From Marine group II euryarchaeote REDSEA-S43_B8 (lineage in GTDB: Archaea; Thermoplasmatota; Poseidoniia; Poseidoniales; Thalassarchaeaceae): a DNA stretch of 9,728 nt. The stretch covers positions 1-9,728 of the forward strand of contig LUSA01000099.1 in NCBI GenBank assembly GCA_001629235.1. Direction: 5' to 3'. A model generated the notes under the pieces. That model was given only the letters and a program-made list of their open reading frames with translations, ran no database searches and was not told where the DNA came from. Shown one piece after another: positions 1 through 6,663 of this stretch (its first letter is position 1; every line of letters starts with the position of its first letter). The translations under genes were made by a program, and so were the position numbers.

Positions 1-1
1 C

Positions 2-676
2 TATGACACCATGCAGATGATTGATGGATATGCTGATGTGGCCGCGATCAGGCATCCAAGACAAGGTGCAGCCCAATACAGCGCAGATGCAGTGGAAATT
101 CCTATTCTGAATGCTGGTGATGGTGCTGGAAATCACCCCACTCAGACTATGCTTGATCTCTTCACTATCAGACAGGCACATGGTACTCTAGAAGGACTTA
201 ATGTGGTCCTTGTCGGAGATTTGAGATATGGTAGAACGGTTCACAGCCTTTCCCATGCATTAGTTAGGTTCGGAGCCAAACTTACTCTGGTATCACCATC
301 AACGCTGAAAATGCCAGTCGAGATAGTTTCGGATCTCAGAGAACATGGTTCAGAAATCATGGAGACAGAGTCATTGGAGGACCAAATCGCAGGAGCGGAT
401 GTAATCTACGTAACTAGGATCCAAAAGGAGAGGTTCCCTGATGAGGACGAGTACGCCAAGGTAGCTGGGATATACAAAATCGAGGCATCGGACCTTTCCG
501 GTGCCATGAAGGGGATGATTATCATGCACCCTCTACCAAGGGTGGACGAGATAGACCCAGGCGTAGACTCCACCGAGTTCGCTAGATACTTCGAGCAGGC
601 TTTCAATGGCGTCCCCACTAGGATGGCCCTGCTATGCAGGAGTCTAGGAATAGATGTGCCCAAGAAGGTGAATTGA
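2..676 (+). CDS. pyrB: Aspartate carbamoyltransferase, catalytic chain (5'-truncated by window edge)
   Basis: PyrB condenses carbamoyl phosphate with L-aspartate to give N-carbamoyl-L-aspartate, the committed step of pyrimidine synthesis in the cytoplasm. The reading frame is open from base 2 (224 codons visible) and ends with TGA. Comparison with the roughly 310-aa E. coli chain puts the first visible residues near position 89, so the N-terminal part with the STRTR carbamoyl-phosphate loop lies outside the window. Visible active-site blocks are RHP (equivalent to Arg105), GDGAGNHPTQT (His134/Gln137), GDLRYGRTVHS (Arg167), TRIQKER (Arg229/Gln231) and MHPLPRVDEI (Leu267/Pro268). The stop codon overlaps the pyrI start by 1 nt (TGATG), so the two chains are probably made from one message in coupled fashion. 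The ATG at 11 is internal, not the true start. The ornithine carbamoyltransferase alternative is disfavoured by the DLRYGRTVHS and HPLPRVDEI blocks and by the adjacent pyrI. Confidence 0.97.
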   Translation, partial: YDTMQMIDGYADVAAIRHPRQGAAQYSADAVEIPILNAGDGAGNHPTQTMLDLFTIRQAHGTLEGLNVVLVGDLRYGRTVHSLSHALVRFGAKLTLVSPSTLKMPVEIVSDLREHGSEIMETESLEDQIAGADVIYVTRIQKERFPDEDEYAKVAGIYKIEASDLSGAMKGMIIMHPLPRVDEIDPGVDSTEFARYFEQAFNGVPTRMALLCRSLGIDVPKKVN

Positions 677-1143
677 TGAGTGAGATGAGGAGAGTAACCG
701 CAATTCGAAACGGCACAGTAGTGGATCACATCCCCTCTGGAAACGCAATGCAGGTAATCAGGATTCTGAGGATAGATACTGACAGGGCTACTCCGGTTTC
801 ACTAGTGATGAATGTCCCCAGTGATAAGTTGGGAAGGAAGGACGTCCTAAAAATCGAGGACAGGGAGCTAGACCAAGAGGACTTGGACAGGCTTGCTCTG
901 ATAGCACCTGCTGCCAGTATAGCGATAATCAGAAATCATGCTGTTGCTGAGAAGATGAAGGTAGAGCTGGCTGATGATCTAGTAAATATTGCAAAGTGCT
1001 CCTTTTGGAACTGTATCACGAAGAACGACCGAGAACCATTGCCACAAAGGATGCGCGTGACATCGAGGGACCCGTTGCAAGTCAGGTGCTATTACTGTGG
1101 ACGCGGGCAAGAAATCGATGAGTTGATAGAAAATATCCTCTAA
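676..1143 (+). CDS. pyrI: Aspartate carbamoyltransferase, regulatory chain
   Basis: PyrI is the non-catalytic chain of aspartate transcarbamoylase. It binds nucleotide effectors and holds the catalytic trimers together through a zinc domain. From the ATG at 676 the protein is 155 aa, the usual length for the family. The N-terminal nucleotide-binding part has RNGTVVDHIPSG (residues 11-22) and the conserved GRKDVLKIE (53-61). The C-terminal zinc domain shows four cysteines, C108-x4-C113 and C138-x2-C141, in the same pattern as the E. coli zinc ligands. The frame could open at 634, but that would add 14 non-homologous residues inside pyrB. The 676 start is preferred because it overlaps the pyrB stop (TGATG) and has a GGTGA Shine-Dalgarno site at 667-671, four bases upstream. 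A further ATG at 685 is possible. The gene ends 11 nt from the convergent thiolase gene. Confidence 0.97.
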   Translation: MSEMRRVTAIRNGTVVDHIPSGNAMQVIRILRIDTDRATPVSLVMNVPSDKLGRKDVLKIEDRELDQEDLDRLALIAPAASIAIIRNHAVAEKMKVELADDLVNIAKCSFWNCITKNDREPLPQRMRVTSRDPLQVRCYYCGRGQEIDELIENIL

Positions 1144-1154
1144 GTAAATCTGTA

Positions 1155-2156
1155 TCAGGAGGCCTCAGATAGCCAGTTCCTCATCGTGCATGACTGGCAG
1201 ACCTCTCGACTGGTAATCTCACCACATTCCTTGCAATTTTTTACATCCTGAGTAAGGTCTGGATTTGCCATCAAATGCATCTCTCTTATTCTATCAAGTG
1301 AGTGGAGAAGGCCGTGTCTTGCTCCAGGAGTCAGTGACTCAAGACTAGCAACAACTGACCTACTCTGCTGACGCATAGCGCCAGGGGCATGAGGACATTC
1401 TCCATGGTGTATGGGGAGCCCCGCAAACAAGGCATGAGCGTGGATTTCTTGCTCAGGTATCCATCGAAGGGGGACAATCCTAGGAATCAATCCATCAATC
1501 TTGGTATGGGTATGTGGAGCCAGCCTGACTGACCTTTCAATCTCACCCTTTTGGAGGTTCATAAGAATGGACTGAGCCATATCATCTAGATTGTGACCTA
1601 ATGCCATGACGTCGGCATCCACTCTCTCAGCCAGTGCATTCAATCCCTGCCTACGGAAGACCCCGCAGTATGAACATGGCATGAGTCCCTTTGCCTCAAC
1701 GTGACTCTCTCCCATTGCAGGCATGAGTTTGACCACCTCGTCCATTCTTCCATACCCCATCTCCTCGTAGCTAAGAGTCTCGAATCTAAGGGAAAGTGAG
1801 TCGGCCAGTTCTCTCGCGAATTCCATCGATGGAGCGCGATATCCATCGATTCCTTCGTCAACGCAACCCGCCACCAATTCCACATCCCTTCGTCCTCCGA
1901 TTATATCAGCCATCATCGATAGTAGGACTGCTGAGTCCTTTCCGCCTGAAACAGCTATCAGGATGATGAAGGGTGATCCATCTTCCTTGGTAGCGTTCTT
2001 TGGGAGACTTAGCTGTGCCCTCAGTTCCCTTGAGGTTCTCTTTCGAATTGAGGAAGAAAGGTGCCTCCCGCATAGATGTTGACCACTGTACTCCTGGAAG
2101 ACAATAGCATCGGAGCGACATCTGCTGCAAGTCTGAACCTCGATGGCTCCTGTCAT
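1155..2156 (-). CDS. tRNA 2-thiouridine synthesis enzyme, TtuA/NcsA (Ncs6/CTU1) family
   Basis: This 333-aa cytoplasmic enzyme belongs to the PP-loop ATPases that adenylate a tRNA uridine and replace its 2-oxygen with sulfur, usually supplied by a ubiquitin-like SAMP/TtuB-type carrier. Visible in order: an N-terminal zinc site C10-x2-C13 and C29-x2-H32; the PP-loop SGGKDS at 70-75; a C161-x2-C164 pair with a third cysteine C254, the arrangement of the three cysteines that hold the [4Fe-4S] cluster in TtuA; ALGHNLDD at 185-192, typical of the family; and a C-terminal zinc site C308-x2-C311 and C320-x2-C323. All key residues are intact. TtuA modifies U54 in thermophiles and NcsA/Ncs6 modifies wobble U34; sequence inspection cannot separate them, so no symbol is given. 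If the host is a mesophile, U34 is more likely. The start is ATG at 2156. No good Shine-Dalgarno site sits at the right spacing, although a GGAGG lies about 30 nt upstream. Confidence 0.9.
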   Translation of the reverse strand: MTGAIEVQTCSRCRSDAIVFQEYSGQHLCGRHLSSSIRKRTSRELRAQLSLPKNATKEDGSPFIILIAVSGGKDSAVLLSMMADIIGGRRDVELVAGCVDEGIDGYRAPSMEFARELADSLSLRFETLSYEEMGYGRMDEVVKLMPAMGESHVEAKGLMPCSYCGVFRRQGLNALAERVDADVMALGHNLDDMAQSILMNLQKGEIERSVRLAPHTHTKIDGLIPRIVPLRWIPEQEIHAHALFAGLPIHHGECPHAPGAMRQQSRSVVASLESLTPGARHGLLHSLDRIREMHLMANPDLTQDVKNCKECGEITSREVCQSCTMRNWLSEAS

Positions 2157-2195
2157 GTAGCTTCGTCGGGCAGCATAGGCTTCAAACCATCCTCC

Positions 2196-2201
2196 GGTGA
2201 T
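2196..2201 (+). promoter_or_regulatory. Shine-Dalgarno site for the 88-aa ORF
   Basis: GGTGAT, a close match to the archaeal anti-Shine-Dalgarno complement, lies 8 nt before the TTG at 2210. It is the main reason for calling that TTG rather than the in-frame ATG at 2231, where the purine-rich GGAAGG sits only 2 nt upstream. The rest of the 53-nt divergent spacer 2157-2209 shows no clear TATA box for either gene. Confidence 0.5.
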
Positions 2202-2209
2202 TTGATTCG

Positions 2210-2476
2210 TTGAATATCCACCGGAAGGACATGGGCGGTTCTGAAATCCTACCGGATAGGAGCGAGATTGGAGACAAGAGTTTCTCCCCCACGATTGACA
2301 GGTTTTCGCTGTTTGTTCTGTCAGTTTTGGGAATACTCGCCTTTCCAGAAATAGAAGAGGCTCTAGAGCCGAGTATGGGTGCTATCTCTAGCTTGGCGAC
2401 TGTTTGTGGCCTGGTTACAGTGATTCCTATAATCGCGACGTCTATCGGAAAGATGTACGTTAGAATCAGGGCCTAG
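2210..2476 (+). CDS. Unrecognised small membrane protein, 88 aa
   Basis: I do not recognise this protein. From the TTG at 2210 it is 88 aa. A polar, charged N-terminus (residues 1-31) is followed by a hydrophobic stretch at about 32-46, a short acidic linker (EIEEALEP, 47-54) and a second hydrophobic stretch at about 57-80, then a basic tail (KMYVRIR). This suggests a two-TM hairpin with both ends in the cytoplasm. ATG at 2231 is an alternative start giving 81 aa. It is divergent from the thiolase gene and convergent with the polytopic membrane gene; the last base triplets of the two convergent genes interlock in one CTAG at 2473-2476. A real gene is supported by the Shine-Dalgarno site, by the fact that it fills an otherwise empty stretch between genes, and by a sensible hydropathy pattern. 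There is no homology evidence, so the call is moderate. Confidence 0.6.
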   Translation: MNIHRKDMGGSEILPDRSEIGDKSFSPTIDRFSLFVLSVLGILAFPEIEEALEPSMGAISSLATVCGLVTVIPIIATSIGKMYVRIRA

Positions 2477-3672
2477 TTAGAGCGCAGCCTCGAAATTCCC
2501 GATTCCACGTAGCCAGAAACAATCTGCCACGGGACCACGAATCTTAGTCCGGCGACTGCTATGATGAAGAGGCCTGCAGAGATTACTTTGCCGTATGTCA
2601 TCTGAAGTTCAAGCGATTCCTTTACCTGACCAGTCCACTGTGTACCCTCCAGTACTCCAACGATAGATATCATCAGGTCATCGAATGCCAAAGCGAGAGC
2701 CGTGGTAACTCCTACCAAGGATACGACCACTAGGAGTTGTATTAGATGGGAGTTGACCACGTTATTGAACTGCCTGATGTACTCTGGATCTCTCTTGGAC
2801 TCCTCAGGGAGAGAGGCTGCGTATTCCATGTGAGATATGGCAGCAGACCCGGACTCCAAGAAGAGAAGCACCAGTATGGCCACCCCAAGTAGGGAGCTTG
2901 CAAGCGGGGAAACTAGGCCACCGAACATAGAGCCCTCACCTATCTGGGTTGGAAGCGCACGTAGTCCTACGTCAACCTCAGAGACTATGGGTTCGAAGGT
3001 AAGGACAGCATGGAATGCGATTACGATGATGTAGTATCCTACGACCCAGGTAATCGATCTCTTCGAAAGACCCCATATCCCGATTAGTCCTACCAAGACT
3101 GGTGCGAATACAATTCCTAGGAACACGAGTTCTCCCATTAGTCCTAATGGATGGAACAGTTCCCCTATGTGATTCATTGATTCGTTGCTGTTCCAGGGGA
3201 AGTGGAAGCCATTGGAGAATGTCGCGAAAATCCAGGAGAATAGGAATGGGAGGATTACCCAGGCGCCCAGCAATGCCGCAGCCACCTGCTTGATTCTGTT
3301 CTGCAGCTCCTGTGAGGATGACCAGAATCTTTCTATCGCGAAAGTTGCGAATAGGCACAAGACCAAGGGACCTATCATGGACATTGTGCCTGTCTGCCCC
3401 ACACCTAGGAGGAAATCCGGTATCAGGAGTCCATTGGCGTTTTCCATCCACATTAGACCTCTAGTGTGCTCGTATGAGGGGCACCACGTATCCGCGTTAT
3501 TGTTCAGAATGAAATCATCGCTACAAGGGCCATAGATATCGCTCATCCTCTTCAGCAAGAGCAAAAGCGAAACTGTTGCGGTTATCTGTAGGACTAGGAT
3601 CTGCCATTTCTTTCTCAGTACAGGAATATGCAGGGTCTCAGTTATCTCCTCCTTCTTCTCAGATAATTCCAA
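2473..3672 (-). CDS. Unrecognised polytopic membrane protein (about 8 TM) of the DUF58 cluster
   Basis: This 399-aa integral membrane protein matches no family I can name. Counting from the TTG at 3672, hydrophobic segments fall at about 23-41, 97-113, 131-151, 179-201, 206-225, 253-272, 309-331 and 361-383. The N-terminus is charged (ELSEKKEEITE) and probably cytoplasmic. The loop after TM1 (about 42-96) is polar and carries two cysteines (about 50 and 64) that could form an extracytoplasmic disulfide. The frame stays open up to an ATG at 3717, but that would overlap the DUF58 gene by 41 nt. The TTG at 3672 has a GGTGA site 4 nt upstream, built from the DUF58 stop codon, and leaves a 4-nt gap, so it is preferred. 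As last gene of the run it is presumably a membrane partner of the DUF58 and DUF4350-like proteins, as in MoxR-DUF58 clusters that end in a multi-TM protein. That role is inferred from position only. Confidence 0.85.
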   Translation of the reverse strand: MELSEKKEEITETLHIPVLRKKWQILVLQITATVSLLLLLKRMSDIYGPCSDDFILNNNADTWCPSYEHTRGLMWMENANGLLIPDFLLGVGQTGTMSMIGPLVLCLFATFAIERFWSSSQELQNRIKQVAAALLGAWVILPFLFSWIFATFSNGFHFPWNSNESMNHIGELFHPLGLMGELVFLGIVFAPVLVGLIGIWGLSKRSITWVVGYYIIVIAFHAVLTFEPIVSEVDVGLRALPTQIGEGSMFGGLVSPLASSLLGVAILVLLFLESGSAAISHMEYAASLPEESKRDPEYIRQFNNVVNSHLIQLLVVVSLVGVTTALALAFDDLMISIVGVLEGTQWTGQVKESLELQMTYGKVISAGLFIIAVAGLRFVVPWQIVSGYVESGISRLRSN

Positions 3673-3676
3673 TTTC

Positions 3677-3681
3677 TCACC
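3677..3681 (-). promoter_or_regulatory. Shine-Dalgarno site built on the DUF58 stop codon
   Basis: On the minus strand GGTGA contains the TGA stop of the DUF58 gene and lies 4 nt before the TTG at 3672. It decides the start of the polytopic membrane gene and suggests termination-reinitiation coupling. Confidence 0.6.
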
Positions 3682-4927
3682 CCCTCGACTGTACCAGAGC
3701 CTGCGATAGCTCGACATCGGGCATCCAATCTACGACTTTGGCCCCGTATCCCGATACGGCAGTCAATCGATTCTGTCTCTCCAGCTTGAGGACCTCGTAG
3801 GCCATTCGGGGGATGCGACTGACTAGTCTCTCTAGATCAACGCTGCTGGGTGACAGGATAATGACCTCGTGTCCGTTTCCAGATAGATTCCTGATTGCAG
3901 GAAGAGTGGTACCATCGCCCTCTAGACTGCTGATTATGAAGACGGGGGAGCCGCGACTGATTCTCGGAGAAAGTGCATTTGTTACCGCCTGGAGAGGCAT
4001 CGATCCGGATGGGGAAACAGAAGCCAGGCGACTTAGGACCTTGTACTGCTGCTTGTCGCCAGTATCAGGCGGTAGGAAGTCCATCCTACTTCCATAGGTC
4101 ACCATCGCAACGGAGTCCTTCCTCTTCAGGAAGTGGCTAGCTAGAGATGCCGCTGCAGATGCGCCCATCTCGAGGGGGTTCTTCAGGACGGTCCCGATTC
4201 TACTGACCTCTCTTGTGTCGAGAATTACGAAGACATCAGTAACTGCATCCCTAGTCTTCTGATTTACCATCATTTCACCGGTTCTTGCGAACGCCTTCCA
4301 ATTTATTGATCGTATCGGATCGGTGGAGAGGTACTCCCTAAGCGAGTAGAACTCCATCCCGGGCCCAGGAGTCCTGAGTGTGGTGGCTCCCGTGTACATC
4401 TTCGGGACGTCTGCTCTCAGCATTGCGTCCTCCACGTCCCTGACCTGTGGGAAGACTGTGATGTCGCAAAGATCCTCTATCTTCGACTCGTTCACGAACA
4501 AACCGAAGGCATTGCGGTGCCTTACAGAGATAGGTCCTATCGAGAAATGCCCCCTGAGTGGGCACCTCAGCATGTAATCTAGTTTGGTTGACTGCCCTGG
4601 ACCTAGGTTTATCCTAATCTGGTTGATACCGCGTCTTATCTTCATCTCATGGGGCACGTTGTCGAAGATTTCCAGTAGCTGTGTTCTCCTGTAGGACTTG
4701 TTCGTGATTGTTAGCGAAACCTCAATCAGGTCTCCCTTGTATACATTCGAATGAGGTACGAATCGTGTTATCTCTAGTTCAGACTGACCTACTATCCACC
4801 CATTTAGAGATATGAAAGCGATGAAGGTTAGACCGATTATCATCATCTGGAAATTGGAAATCATCATTCCAACCAAGATTAGGCTTACACCTCCTGCTAG
4901 CATGATTGCTGCTTTCCTAGTCCACAA
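3677..4927 (-). CDS. DUF58 domain membrane-anchored protein
   Basis: DUF58 proteins are membrane-anchored, contain a von Willebrand A-like fold, and usually work with a MoxR AAA+ ATPase in poorly understood assembly or stress functions. This 416-aa protein has two N-terminal hydrophobic segments (about 7-23 and 27-45), a beta-rich region with an ITNKSYRRT block (about 50-135), the DUF58 signature from F193 to R214 (including REYLSTDP and INWKAFAR), and a vWA-like core from D231 onward (DVFVILDTRE, then FIISSLEG at 330-337). The metal site normally written DxSxS reads D-T-R-E-V at 237-241, so the MIDAS looks degenerate. The TTG at 4927 overlaps the end of the DUF4350-like gene by 11 nt, with GGGGGTG about 9 nt upstream. 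The ATG at 4903 is an alternative but would drop the basic residues preceding TM1. The gene lies between its two probable membrane partners and is translationally coupled to both. Confidence 0.92.
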   Translation of the reverse strand: MWTRKAAIMLAGGVSLILVGMMISNFQMMIIGLTFIAFISLNGWIVGQSELEITRFVPHSNVYKGDLIEVSLTITNKSYRRTQLLEIFDNVPHEMKIRRGINQIRINLGPGQSTKLDYMLRCPLRGHFSIGPISVRHRNAFGLFVNESKIEDLCDITVFPQVRDVEDAMLRADVPKMYTGATTLRTPGPGMEFYSLREYLSTDPIRSINWKAFARTGEMMVNQKTRDAVTDVFVILDTREVSRIGTVLKNPLEMGASAAASLASHFLKRKDSVAMVTYGSRMDFLPPDTGDKQQYKVLSRLASVSPSGSMPLQAVTNALSPRISRGSPVFIISSLEGDGTTLPAIRNLSGNGHEVIILSPSSVDLERLVSRIPRMAYEVLKLERQNRLTAVSGYGAKVVDWMPDVELSQALVQSRG

Positions 4928-6581
4928 CTTTCGTCACACCCCCGGATTCTCCCCATTGTTTTATTCTCCTAACAATACCAACCAGTTCATCTGGCCTGTA
5001 GTTCCTCTCCTCGAAAAGGAAGCGAACAAGAACGGGGTCACGGATCATTCCCTGAAGTTCAGAGGCCGGCATTGCATCAAACTCCTCCATTGTTAGGGCA
5101 TTTAGATTCCTTACCCTAGTGAGTAGAACTTGTCTGATTTTCTCTGGCCTCTGGTAGTACTTGTATCTCTCAGCATCTCCGAATCCATAGTAAACAACTC
5201 TGAAGACGTGTCTCCAGTCCTCTGGGTCCTCTTTCCTAATTAGAACAGCCTCTAGGAGAATGAACAGGAATAGGAATAGTATCAGCATGGCCATCCAATC
5301 ATTAGTGAAGTAGATCAGAAGGTAGTAGACTAAGTTGTACGTGTCACCGAATATTGTGGGCTGTTGGTGCCTGCTCTCGTCGAAGATAACTAATGCGTGT
5401 TCTCCCGGAGAAGTTGCATTATCGTTCAGTATCAGAGCCTCTGCCACTACATCAAGAATCCATTTCCTATTGTCGTTTTCTGGCACCATACCGGAGTATA
5501 TCGAAGCGAATTCGGGATCATATAATGAGTTAATCAGAACTGATCCGTCAGATATGAAATGGACTCTGCCGGTCTCTGAACCTCGACAAAGAATAGCCTC
5601 GCAATATCTGACATAGACTGGGAACGGGCCCTGCTCGTCCCCTGCAAGACCAAACGCAGCAAAGGAGCCAACGGAGTAGTTGCCGTCTCCATTATTGTCT
5701 ATCCACGAGTCCTGAGTGGTTTTTGAGATGACATAGCGTCTCTCTGCAGGATTGTATGAGGTAGTCTTCTCGAATGCCGATGGTGTGTTGGTGAGTATGC
5801 TGTAATCCTGTGACCAATCCCATCTGGGTTGATTTGTTGCTGGATCTGTGCCTTGGAATCGATGCGCACAGAGACCGGAGTCCTGGATAGTTACGAATGG
5901 TGCTCCGATTTCTGGGTCACTGGGATCCTCATCAAGAACGTCCACAACCCCATCTCCATCGATATCTCTGATACATGGATTAACCGTGGTCTGAGTTCCC
6001 TGTGACGAAGTGAAGTTGAATGCTGAGGTGGTATTTACCCATACGAAATCAGATCCAAGGTCATTGTCGTAGCTATAGTCCGCATACAAGCGATGGTTAG
6101 TGAATTGGAGACCGAACTCCGAGGCAAGGTTACTCGAATATCCAAAGTCGTCCATGAGAATCAGCGTACCACCCCTTGAGACAAATTCTCTGATTGCAAC
6201 AATCTCGGAAGAAGTGTATCCATCTCCCTCGGAAAATTGTATCAGATCATCTTCACCAGTGAAGCGTGGGAGAGAAATTGTATCCCTCTCCACACCGGAT
6301 ATCACGAAGATTGTCTGCTCGGGATGGTCAATGTCACTCAAAAGCAGTGGACTGGATACCAGTGCTGTTGTCTCCACTCCCTTATTGTTCAGTTCCTCAC
6401 GAAATGAGCCAAGATCGTTCCACTCGTCTCCATATGCGGACTGTTGAGTCTGCCCAGGGACAACATAAGTGATTGCGATTGATAGAATTAGAAGCAGGAG
6501 TACTGCCCAGAAGGAGGCTTGCAAGGCTATCCTCTTATTCCTTCGGGTATTGAGAAAACCACCTATCTTTCTCCAATCCAC
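4917..6581 (-). CDS. DUF4350-like membrane protein with large exported domain and Ca-binding-type loops
   Basis: This 554-aa protein has TM1 at about 24-42, an exported region of roughly 375 residues, TM2 at about 418-447 and a 107-residue cytoplasmic tail. The first part of the exported region has a Rossmann/glutamine-amidotransferase-like pattern: IFVISGVERD (91-100), IREFVSRGGTLILMDDFG (130-147) and FGLQF. Together with the later FDESRH (400-405, compare the DE-xHH of the family) this fits DUF4350, a partner of DUF58/MoxR clusters. Two aspartate-rich loops sit in the middle: DIDGDGVVD at 206-214, running into DEDPSDPE as in thrombospondin type 3 repeats, and DNNGDGN at 295-301. All four cysteines (203, 238, 327, 332) are in the exported part, so disulfides are possible. 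The start is GTG at 6581, with GAGGTGG 7 nt upstream. It overlaps the DUF58 gene by 11 nt. The DUF4350 name rests on pattern and neighbours and is less sure than the topology. Confidence 0.85.
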   Translation of the reverse strand: MDWRKIGGFLNTRRNKRIALQASFWAVLLLLILSIAITYVVPGQTQQSAYGDEWNDLGSFREELNNKGVETTALVSSPLLLSDIDHPEQTIFVISGVERDTISLPRFTGEDDLIQFSEGDGYTSSEIVAIREFVSRGGTLILMDDFGYSSNLASEFGLQFTNHRLYADYSYDNDLGSDFVWVNTTSAFNFTSSQGTQTTVNPCIRDIDGDGVVDVLDEDPSDPEIGAPFVTIQDSGLCAHRFQGTDPATNQPRWDWSQDYSILTNTPSAFEKTTSYNPAERRYVISKTTQDSWIDNNGDGNYSVGSFAAFGLAGDEQGPFPVYVRYCEAILCRGSETGRVHFISDGSVLINSLYDPEFASIYSGMVPENDNRKWILDVVAEALILNDNATSPGEHALVIFDESRHQQPTIFGDTYNLVYYLLIYFTNDWMAMLILFLFLFILLEAVLIRKEDPEDWRHVFRVVYYGFGDAERYKYYQRPEKIRQVLLTRVRNLNALTMEEFDAMPASELQGMIRDPVLVRFLFEERNYRPDELVGIVRRIKQWGESGGVTKVVD

Positions 6582-6588
6582 CGTCCGG

Positions 6589-6595
6589 CCACCTC
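6589..6595 (-). promoter_or_regulatory. Shine-Dalgarno site for the DUF4350-like gene
   Basis: GAGGTGG on the minus strand lies 7 nt before the GTG at 6581 and supports that non-ATG start. No other start codon in this frame fits as well, because this one places a short basic N-terminus directly before TM1. Confidence 0.55.
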
Positions 6596-6620
6596 AACTA
6601 TGATTGTTGAGCCTGAAGAA

Positions 6621-6630
6621 CGTTTTATGA
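6621..6630 (-). promoter_or_regulatory. Possible archaeal TATA-like box before the DUF4350-DUF58 genes
   Basis: The minus strand reads TCATAAAACG here, inside the 82-nt gap between the PRC-barrel and DUF4350-like genes. A start about 25 nt downstream would give a leader of roughly 20 nt holding the Shine-Dalgarno site. This would let the three membrane genes be transcribed apart from CDC48. The match is weak; read-through from upstream is equally possible. Confidence 0.3.
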
Positions 6631-6663
6631 CCGTTATGTGACCATGAACAATGCTGCATCGAC

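Noticed and set aside
634..675. ATG at 634 as the start of pyrI
   Set aside because: It adds 14 residues absent from known PyrI proteins and lies inside pyrB; the 676 start matches the family length.
406..729. 107-aa frame on the - strand across the pyrB-pyrI junction
   Set aside because: Antisense to two certain genes, with no start context or recognisable pattern.
1144..1154. Terminator between pyrI and the thiolase gene
   Set aside because: Eleven bases with no oligo-T run or hairpin on either strand; nothing supports a terminator here.
1822..1833. TCCATCGATGGA palindrome followed by a partial copy at 1842-1850
   Set aside because: It lies within the thiolase coding sequence, is short, and the second copy is incomplete; it is probably codon-driven coincidence.
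2978..3451. 157-aa frame on the - strand inside the polytopic membrane gene
   Set aside because: Same strand, shifted frame, arginine- and proline-rich translation without hydrophobic pattern; the TM-rich frame is clearly the coding one.
3673..3717. ATG at 3717 as the start of the polytopic membrane gene
   Set aside because: It would overlap DUF58 by 41 nt, while the TTG at 3672 has a ribosome site and a natural 4-nt gap. The extra 15 residues read like the out-of-frame DUF58 end.
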